A stretch of DNA of 8,236 nucleotides from JBOGWA01 sp050693155 (GTDB taxonomy: Bacteria > Actinomycetota > UBA4738 > CALAEC01), in assembly GCA_050693155.1 (NCBI GenBank), contig JBOGWA010000015.1:1-8236 (forward strand), written 5' to 3'. Position numbers and translations under genes: made by a program. Below, one piece after another: positions 1 through 6,200 of this stretch. The notes under the pieces were generated by a model that had not been told where the DNA came from, ran no database searches, and saw only the letters and a list, made by a program, of their open reading frames with translations. How positions within the stretch are numbered: the first letter of the stretch is position 1; the number at the start of each line of letters is the position of its first letter.

Positions 1-711
1 GTTCTCCAGGACCACCTCGACCCGTTCGCCGCCGACCATCGCCTTCAGCTGGTCGGACGTTCCGTGCGCGATCTTCCGCCCGTGGTCGATGACCACGATG
101 TCGTCGCAGAGGCGGTCGGCCTCCTCCATGTATTGCGTCGTCAGTAGGACGGTGGATCCGATCCGCACGAGGTCCTGGATCGTTTCCCACATCTGGACCC
201 GACTCCTAGGGTCCAGACCGGTCGTCGGCTCGTCGAGGAACAGGACCTCGGGCCGGGCAACCAGCGCGGCGGCGAGGTCGAGCCGGCGGCGCATTCCCCC
301 CGAGTACGTCTTCGCCGGCCGGTCGGCCGCCTCGTCGAGCTCGAACCGCTCGAGAAGCTCCCGAGCCCGGCTCCGAGACTCCTGGCGTCCGAGGTGGTAA
401 AGCCGGCCCACCATGTCGAGGTTCTCGAAACCCGTCAGGTGCTCGTCGACGGCCGCGGTCTGCCCCGAGAGGCCGATTTGCTCGCGCACTTTTTCAGCTT
501 CCTTCTGGACATCCAACCCCGCCACCTCGACCGTGCCCTCGTCTGGGTCGAGCAGCGTTGTGAGGATCCGGACCGCGGTCGTCTTCCCGGCTCCGTTGGG
601 CCCGAGGAGGCCGAGGACCGTCCCCTTGGGAACGTCCAGATCGAGACCGTCGAGCGCCACGACTTTCCCGTAGCGCTTGACGAGCCCCTGAGTTCGAATC
701 ATGTTGGTCAT
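1..711 (-). CDS. DrrA-family ABC transporter ATP-binding protein (C-terminus beyond window edge)
   Basis: This is the nucleotide-binding subunit of a drug-type ABC exporter; such subunits hydrolyse ATP at the inner face of the membrane with a separate DrrB-like permease. The 237 visible residues hold Walker A GPNGAGKTT (37-45), a Q-loop region GLSGQTAAVDE (80-90), the signature YSGGMRRRLDLAAA (136-149), Walker B VLFLDEPTTGLDP (156-168) and the switch segment TTQYMEEAD (191-199). The switch position is Gln193 instead of the usual His, as is common in the DrrA family. The frame is still open at base 1; family members are about 310-330 residues, so roughly 80-90 residues are missing. ATG at 711 is preferred because AGAGGTGA lies 4 bases upstream; an in-frame ATG at 702 is the alternative. 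A permease gene probably follows to the left (inference). It is divergent from the MFS exporter at 867. The family call is firm; the substrate is unknown. Confidence 0.95.
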   Translation of the reverse strand, partial: MTNMIRTQGLVKRYGKVVALDGLDLDVPKGTVLGLLGPNGAGKTTAVRILTTLLDPDEGTVEVAGLDVQKEAEKVREQIGLSGQTAAVDEHLTGFENLDMVGRLYHLGRQESRSRARELLERFELDEAADRPAKTYSGGMRRRLDLAAALVARPEVLFLDEPTTGLDPRSRVQMWETIQDLVRIGSTVLLTTQYMEEADRLCDDIVVIDHGRKIAHGTSDQLKAMVGGERVEVVLEN

Positions 712-715
712 CAGA

Positions 716-723
716 TCACCTCT
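716..723 (-). promoter_or_regulatory. Ribosome-binding site of the DrrA-like ATPase
   Basis: On the minus strand the sequence AGAGGTGA lies 4 bases before the ATG at 711. Its match to the 16S anti-Shine-Dalgarno sequence and its spacing decide for this start over the ATG nine bases further in. Confidence 0.7.
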
Positions 724-815
724 CTCGTATTCAACGAACGACTGGCCCATTTCATGCCCCCGATCGAAAGAGGCTCCCTCTCATGGGTGGATCCGGGCCC
801 TCCGATCCATCATAG

Positions 816-845
816 GACCGGTCTTCACCGGGGAATCAACCGGTT
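816..845. promoter_or_regulatory. Candidate operator: two ACCGGT palindromes upstream of the MFS exporter
   Basis: Two perfect 8-bp palindromes, GACCGGTC (816-823) and AACCGGTT (838-845), share the core ACCGGT. Their centres are 22 bp apart, close to two helical turns. A third ACCGG lies between them at 827. The pair ends 21 bases before the exporter ATG, inside the divergent intergenic region. Exporters of this class are often controlled by TetR- or MarR-type repressors that bind such sites, but no regulator gene is in the window. Palindromes of this size also arise by chance in GC-rich DNA, so the operator role is inference. Confidence 0.35.
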
Positions 846-866
846 CTGCCGAGGGTTGTGCGCTTC

Positions 867-2489
867 ATGAGCGTCAGTCCCTCACTCGACACCGTCACCC
901 CACCAAAGGCCGGGCGAAAAGAATGGATCGGGCTCTCGGTGATCGCCCTGGCCTGCATCGTGTACGTGATGGATCTCACCGTGCTGCACCTCGCAGTGCC
1001 GCAGATCAGCGCGGATCTCCAGCCCAGCAGCGCGCAGCTGCTCTGGATCATCGACATCTACGGGTTCATGGTCGCCGGCTCGCTCATCACGATGGGGACG
1101 TTGGGCGACCGCATCGGCCGTCGTCGATTGCTCATGATCGGCGCCGCCGCGTTCGGCGTCGCGTCGATCGTGGCCGCCCTCTCGACAAGCGCCGAGATGC
1201 TCATCGCGACGCGGGCACTCCTCGGCATCGCCGGCGCCACGCTTGCTCCGTCGACTCTCTCCCTGATCCGGAACATGTTCCTCGACCCGCAGCAGCGGAC
1301 GAGGGCGATCGCGATCTGGATCACGAGCTTCTCGGTGGGGGGAGCGATCGGGCCTCTGCTCGGTGGCGTCGTGCTCGAATTCTTCTGGTGGGGCGCGGTG
1401 TTCCTGCTCGCCGTGCCGGTGATGATCGCGCTGTTGATCCTCGGGCCGCGTCTCCTGCCCGAATACAAGGACCCGAATGCGGGCCGGCCACACCTGCCAA
1501 GCGCGGCGCTTTCTCTTGCGGCGGTGCTGGCCATCATCTTCGGGCTCAAGCAGATCGCCCAAAACGGGGCGAGCCCCCTGGCGCTTGGGTTCATGGCGGC
1601 GGGGCTCGTGCTGGGATGGGTGTTCGTGAGAACCCAGCGGTCGCTCGATAACCCCCTGATCGACCTTCGCCTGTTCAAGACGAGGGAGTTCAGCGTCTCG
1701 CTGGCCACATACGGCATCGGCATCCTCCTGGTGTTCGGCGGATTCCTGTTCCTGCCTCAGTTCCTACAGTTGGTTCTTGGCCTCTCCCCGCTCGAGGCGG
1801 GACTGTGGACGCTTCCGTGGGCGCTGGCCTTCGTGGTCGGTTCCAACCTGACCCCGCTGCTCGCGCGGAGATTCCGGCCGGCCTACTTGATGGCGCCGGG
1901 GCTGCTTCTCGCGGCGCTGGGCTTCGCGGTCCTCACCCAGCTCGACTCGAACACCGGATTCCTCGTGATCCTTCTGGGGTCCATTCTGTTCTCGCTCGGG
2001 ACCGCTCCGCTGTTCACGCTGACGAACGACCTCATCATCGGCTCGGCGCCCCCCGAGCGCGCCGGCGCGGCGGCGGGGATCGGGGAGACGGCGGCGGAAG
2101 CCGGTGGAGCCCTCGGGATTGCGATCTTCGGAAGCATCGGTTTGGCCATCTACCGGGGGGCGATTGCCGATATCCTCCCTGTTGGGATCCCGGCCGCTGC
2201 GGCAGATGCAGCGCGGGACACCCTCGGTGGCGCCATCGAGGTTGCGGGACGGCTTCCCGGGGACTTCGGCCCCACGCTGATCGGCGCCGCTCAGACGGCT
2301 TTCACGCAGGGACTCCACGTCGCGGCGTTGATCAGCGCGGTCGCCTCCATCGGTCTGGCCCTTCTGGTCGCGACCCTGCTGCGAGGTGTTCGTGGCACCG
2401 CCGGGCTTGAGGATCAGCCCGAAACAGAGGCCGGCGGGGTCGCGCTCATCTCCGAAGGAACGAAGCCGGTACCGGCCCCCGCGGACTGA
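867..2489 (+). CDS. MFS multidrug exporter, DHA2 family (EmrB/QacA/LfrA/SmvA-like), 14 TM
   Basis: This is a 540-residue inner-membrane drug:H+ antiporter. TM1 carries the acidic motif VMDLTVLHLAVP (Asp36), closest by eye to the LfrA/SmvA type. Motif A GTLGDRIGRRR spans 77-87, a motif B-like stretch with Arg116 follows, and the antiporter motif C GGAIGPLLGG spans 158-167. Hydrophobic segments continue to about residue 505, giving the 14-TM pattern. The long hydrophilic loop at about 430-475 before the last helix is typical of DHA2 exporters. A charged, proline-rich tail (506-540) is probably cytoplasmic. Length is usual for the family. I chose ATG 867, with GAGGG at 851-855 eleven bases upstream as a weak ribosome-binding site; an in-frame GTG at 858 would add three residues but leaves only two bases after that site. 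It is divergent from the DrrA-like gene. The family is secure; the exported compounds cannot be told from sequence. Confidence 0.95.
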   Translation: MSVSPSLDTVTPPKAGRKEWIGLSVIALACIVYVMDLTVLHLAVPQISADLQPSSAQLLWIIDIYGFMVAGSLITMGTLGDRIGRRRLLMIGAAAFGVASIVAALSTSAEMLIATRALLGIAGATLAPSTLSLIRNMFLDPQQRTRAIAIWITSFSVGGAIGPLLGGVVLEFFWWGAVFLLAVPVMIALLILGPRLLPEYKDPNAGRPHLPSAALSLAAVLAIIFGLKQIAQNGASPLALGFMAAGLVLGWVFVRTQRSLDNPLIDLRLFKTREFSVSLATYGIGILLVFGGFLFLPQFLQLVLGLSPLEAGLWTLPWALAFVVGSNLTPLLARRFRPAYLMAPGLLLAALGFAVLTQLDSNTGFLVILLGSILFSLGTAPLFTLTNDLIIGSAPPERAGAAAGIGETAAEAGGALGIAIFGSIGLAIYRGAIADILPVGIPAAAADAARDTLGGAIEVAGRLPGDFGPTLIGAAQTAFTQGLHVAALISAVASIGLALLVATLLRGVRGTAGLEDQPETEAGGVALISEGTKPVPAPAD

Positions 2490-2552
2490 GCTTCCTCCCG
2501 GGCGGCGTCCTTGCACGCTCCTTCGGTTCAGTTCAAGCTTGCCCCAGCCCGC

Positions 2553-2566
2553 GAGGAGAGGGGAGG
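2553..2566 (+). promoter_or_regulatory. Purine-rich ribosome-binding region of the small secreted protein gene
   Basis: GAGGAG at 2553-2558 lies ten bases before the ATG at 2569, and GGAGG at 2562-2566 only two bases before it. The purine-rich stretch supports this ATG as the start, although the frame stays open upstream into the MFS gene. Confidence 0.5.
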
Positions 2567-2568
2567 AG

Positions 2569-2928
2569 ATGCGAAAAGCAATCATTGCCGCGATCGTCGC
2601 CGGCGCCCTGCTCATACCGGAGGCCGCGCCCGCCGCCGATCATCGTCGTGACCCGGAGGGGTGCGCGGCGGTCAACCCCGGAATGCCGACCTGCACGATC
2701 ACGATTACCACTGCGCCCACTCTCGGGCAGGCCACCGGTGCGGCCGGCCCGGGAAACTGGGAGGTCACGATTGTTCGCACGATCACGAAAGGGAAAAAGA
2801 AGAAGAAGACGACGTTCAAACTGACGCCCGATGCAATGGGTGTCGCCGGTTTCGATTACCTACCGGGGGACGTGGTCACCGCGACCGCTCTTGACCCCGG
2901 CAGTTTCGTCGTCGCGGGCCACGACTAA
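2569..2928 (+). CDS. Small secreted protein of unknown function
   Basis: This 119-residue protein is not recognised. A signal peptide is clear: a short basic start (MRK), a hydrophobic core at about residues 4-17 and an Ala-rich end with a likely cut after APA or APAA (20-23). The mature part is about 96 residues. It has two cysteines (Cys32 and Cys42) that could form a disulfide, then alternating beta-prone stretches such as TCTITITT (41-48) and WEVTIVRTI (64-72). A lysine run KGKKKKK (74-80) follows, and the end is DVVTATALDPGSFVVAG. It looks like a small beta-sandwich exported protein. The lysine run is coded by a purine-only stretch at 2787-2809, markedly lower in GC than its surroundings. 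It starts 79 bases after the MFS stop on the same strand, so it could share that transcript, though the gap also leaves room for its own promoter. That it is a real secreted protein is likely; any function would be a guess. Confidence 0.75.
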   Translation: MRKAIIAAIVAGALLIPEAAPAADHRRDPEGCAAVNPGMPTCTITITTAPTLGQATGAAGPGNWEVTIVRTITKGKKKKKTTFKLTPDAMGVAGFDYLPGDVVTATALDPGSFVVAGHD

Positions 2929-2937
2929 ACCGTGGCG

Positions 2938-2957
2938 CAGCGGCATGCGTTCCGCTG
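2938..2957. terminator. Possible stem-loop after the small secreted protein gene
   Basis: CAGCGG (2938-2943) and CCGCTG (2952-2957) form a perfect 6-bp stem with an 8-base loop, nine bases after the stop codon at 2928. No T-run follows on either strand, so it is at best a weak or Rho-assisted end signal between convergent genes. Confidence 0.3.
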
Positions 2958-2974
2958 GGTCTGGTCGAGACCTG

Positions 2975-3175
2975 CTACTCCGGGAGGGAGTGAATCTCTC
3001 GTGCGGAGAGCCTGGTAGTTGTCGGGGAGAGACGGAGGCCGACCATTCCCAGGGAGCCCGCAACCCAGACGCCGTCCTTGAGCTTCTCGACGCTGAGCCC
3101 ACCCTCATCCGATTCCATCACTCGCCAGATGAGCCCGCGGATGGTCCGATAGACGGTAGTCCTGGGCACGACCAC
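2975..3175 (-). CDS. Candidate small protein (66 residues), unknown
   Basis: This ORF starts with GTG at 3175, 29 bases after the stop of the large protease gene and on the same strand. GGAGG lies eight bases before the GTG, a well-placed ribosome-binding site. About 79% of its codons end in G or C, and GTC, CTC, GAG, AAG and ATC are frequent, which fits coding sequence here but does not prove it. The product begins VVPRTTVYRTIRGLIWRVM and continues to LSVEKLKDGVWVAGSLG and LSPTTTRLSAREIHSLP. No signal peptide or clear membrane segment is visible. The end has the feel of a short helical, perhaps nucleic-acid-binding, segment, but I recognise no family. An internal ATG at 3118 would give a 47-residue version. 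It could also be a chance ORF in GC-rich DNA or a remnant of a longer gene. Confidence 0.42.
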   Translation of the reverse strand: MVVPRTTVYRTIRGLIWRVMESDEGGLSVEKLKDGVWVAGSLGMVGLRLSPTTTRLSAREIHSLPE

Positions 3176-3181
3176 AGTCTA

Positions 3182-3203
3182 CGCCTCCGGAGAGATGGAG
3201 GCG
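3182..3203. terminator. Stem-loop directly after the protease gene
   Basis: CGCCTCC (3182-3188) and GGAGGCG (3197-3203) form a perfect 7-bp GC-rich stem with an 8-base loop, one base beyond the TAG stop (3205-3207) of the protease. It may end or stabilise that transcript. No T-run follows, so it is not a classic intrinsic terminator. One arm contains the ribosome-binding site of the small ORF at 2975-3175, so the structure could instead limit its translation. Confidence 0.4.
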
Positions 3204-3204
3204 C

Positions 3205-6200
3205 CTAGGGCCGCGCGGACGGACTCAGTCGGTAGATCGAGCCCTCGCTCGTCGCGACGACGATCTCCGCCCGGCCGTCGCCGTCGATGTCCACGACTTC
3301 GAGCGCGGAGGCGGACTCGCGGAGTTTGCAGAGGGCCGAGGGGTCTCCCTGAAAGTCGACCGCGACGAGCCTCAGCGACTCCCCTCCGACGACCGCGTTT
3401 CCGACGAGCGCCTCCTCGCGCCCGTCGCCATCGAAGTCGAGGGCCCCGAGACCTCCTCCCACGAGGCTGTTGCTTTCGATCTTCCAGAAGAGATCCCCGG
3501 TCCTTCCCGCCAGACCGAATGTATGGGAGAAGCCGCCGGCGATGACATCGTCGGCGCCGTTGCCGTCGAGATCGCCGGCAGAGACAGCGATCCCCTGCTC
3601 GGGAAGATCCACTTGCCACCGCCGAGCGCCCGACGGCCGGAACACCTGAATCGAACCGCTGGAGAGACCTCGACGATGAGCAGCCACGAACTCGTCCAGG
3701 CCGTCGCCGTCGACATCCGCGAGGCCGAGGTCTCCGACGGCGCCCGAACCCACCGACGTCTGGGCGCGCAGCGCGCCCGAGAGTCTGAAGATCCGAAGCA
3801 CGCCGGCCGAGTCTCCGGCCGCGAAGAGGCGGCGCGTCTTCGAGTAGACGAGCGCAGAAACCGGGGTCCCGGCATCGAACACGGACTCCCACCGCCGCTT
3901 GCCGTTCGCGACGTCGAGCCCGACGGCTCTCCCGTCCTCAGTGCCGACCAGCACCGTGCGCGACCCGCTCACCATCGAGCGCACCCCCGGCTCGACGCGG
4001 GACGTCCACACGATCCGGCCATCGACGGGTGAGACGGCGCGAACGGTCCCGCCCCACGAGGCCCCGATGAGCTCCAGGGCGCCGTCTCCATCGGCATCCG
4101 CCGCGGCGAGCCCCACGATCTTGTGCGGGAAGAAGTCGTCGCTCCGACGGAGCAGTCCGCCCGAGTCGTCGAGTCCGTAGACGCGTCCCGAGGTGGTCCC
4201 CACGCCGACCTCCGCCTCCGGGTCGTCGTCGAGATCGGCAACGGCAAGCGAAGGAGTCCCTCCCGCATCCAGGCGCCAGGCGATCCTCCCCGTCGCAGCC
4301 TCACGAAGGCTGAGCAAATGGTCGGAGTCCAGGGTCAGCAGAAACGAACGGCCCTTGAACCGGAGAGCCGAGATGTGCCGAAACGCAGTGTCGTCGGATC
4401 GACGTGTCTCCCACAGAGGGGTAGCCGCTGGCTCCTCGACGACCGGATCCAGCGCCTGCGACCCCCGGCCCGAAACCGCGAGGACCACGCCGTTCGCAAG
4501 GGCGGTTGCGGCATCGGCGGCGCCGTCGTCGTCGGCGTCGGAGAGGACAATGGAGTCTGGCGCCGGAGCCTGCTGTCGCCCGGCCGCTCCCCGAGTGGTG
4601 TCGAAGGTCCAGAGCGCCAGCGGTTCGCCAATCGAGGTACCGGCGATCGCGCGCCCCAAACCATCCAGCGCGAGCAGTCGTCCGCTATCGATCGTGTTGC
4701 CGTGGGCTACGACGTCCGGCACTCCATCGCCGGTCAGGTCCGCCAGCGAGACGGCGCGGAAGTAGTTGGTGTCCTGGTCCCCGTAGTTCCAGAGCAGCGA
4801 CCCATCGCGACCGTCGACCACAGCCACCATCCCGGCTCCGATCCCGACATCAATGTTTCCGGCGGAGCGCTTACGCGTCGCCGAGGTCGGTACCCCGCGG
4901 CCCGCAAGAACCACATCCGCGATGCCGTCCCCGTTCAGGTCTTCTGCTGCCAGAGCGAGGAACGCCTTGCCGGAATCGATGGTGACGGTCCCCCGCGGAG
5001 CGACGTTCCCGTCGGCACGGTAGGTCCAGAGCGCCGAACCCTCGGCGCCATCGAACGCCCGCGCCGACGCGTCCTCGAGGACGACGGCGACATCGGGGGT
5101 CCGGTCTCCTGTGAGGTTCGCGAGCTCGAGATCCCTCGCCGGGGCTCCCAGAGGAATCGGCCGGCGGAGTAACCGTCCGTCCTTCCCCGAGAGCATGTAG
5201 AGGTTCTCCGCGCGCCGTGCGCCGAGCGCAACGAGATCGTCCTTCCCGTCGCCGTTGAGATCGGCGGCTCGCAGCTCGTCGACCCCCCCGGCGATTCGCG
5301 ATGTCCAGATGACCTCCCCAGACTCGGCCTCGATCGCGACCACGCCGGACCTCGGGGCTCTCGGGTGTGCCGCGGCGACGGCTAGCTCCTTCCCCCGATC
5401 GCCGTCGAGCTCGGCCAGGACGATCTGCCTCAGCGAGCTCTGGAACGGTAGGTACCAGAGCGTCGCTTCTTCGGTTGGAGCGAACAGCTGGAGGGCGCGC
5501 ACCCCTCGCTTCCCGCTCACGATGATTTCGGGGACACCATTCCCATCGATGTCATGCGCCACGGCATCGAGGAGCTCACCCATCGCCGGTCGCGTCCAGT
5601 CGACCTCGAGACCGCGACAGTTCTGCCGGTAGAGCCGGACGGCCACCGGAGCGGCCGGTGGAAGCAGCTGCGCTCCGAGTGGGAAGACCGTCGCGAAGCC
5701 TCTCGTACCGACGGCCACGGCCCGCCGCGCCGACGGCGCGGAGACGCCTCGCAGCTCCTCGCCTGTATCGGAGGCCGCCGCGGCCCACGTCGATCCGGCG
5801 TCCGAACTCATCGCGAGCAGCCCGTCGCTTCCAACCGCAATCGCGGCTCGCCCGGAGACGGCAAGCGCTCGCACCGGGCCTCCGAAATCCGCAACCGGGG
5901 TCCACGTGAGACCTCCATCCTGGGTCGCGAAGATCGCTCCGCTTCCGGCGGTGACGATGCCGTTCTGCGGATCCGTGAACTCCACGTCGGAGAAGGAATC
6001 GGACGCGCCCGTGGACACGGCCATGGGGATCCACGTGCTTCCCCCGTCCTCGGTCCGGAACGCTGCGCCGAAGAACCCGACGGCGGCCCCGCGATCGTGA
6101 TCGAGAAAAGACACGCCGGTCAATCCCGAGGGAGCGGGCGCCGCCTGTGGCGACCAGGTCGCTCCCCCATCGGTCGTCGAAATCACTACGGGCGCACAGC

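Noticed and set aside
858..866. GTG start for the MFS exporter
   Set aside because: Only two bases separate it from the GAGGG at 851-855; the ATG at 867 is the better choice, though the difference is only three residues.
394..870. Plus-strand ORF of 158 codons opposite the ABC ATPase
   Set aside because: It is antisense to Walker A and the Q-loop region of a clear ATPase.
701..1651. Plus-strand ORF of 316 codons overlapping the MFS gene in another frame
   Set aside because: The MFS frame carries all expected motifs and membrane segments; this frame gives Arg-rich low-complexity sequence.
2831..3208. Plus-strand ORF of 125 codons across the convergent gap
   Set aside because: It overlaps the end of the small secreted protein in another frame, has no ribosome-binding site and gives no recognisable protein.
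4123..5172. Plus-strand ORF of 349 codons opposite the protease
   Set aside because: A shadow of the FG-GAP/PQQ-like repeats with no recognisable motif and no credible ribosome-binding context.
3220..5568. DNA tandem repeat or CRISPR-like array in the region of repeating GTCGCCGTC-type motifs
   Set aside because: The recurring bases are codons of the Asp-Gly loops of the protease; there are no identical direct repeats with uniform spacers.
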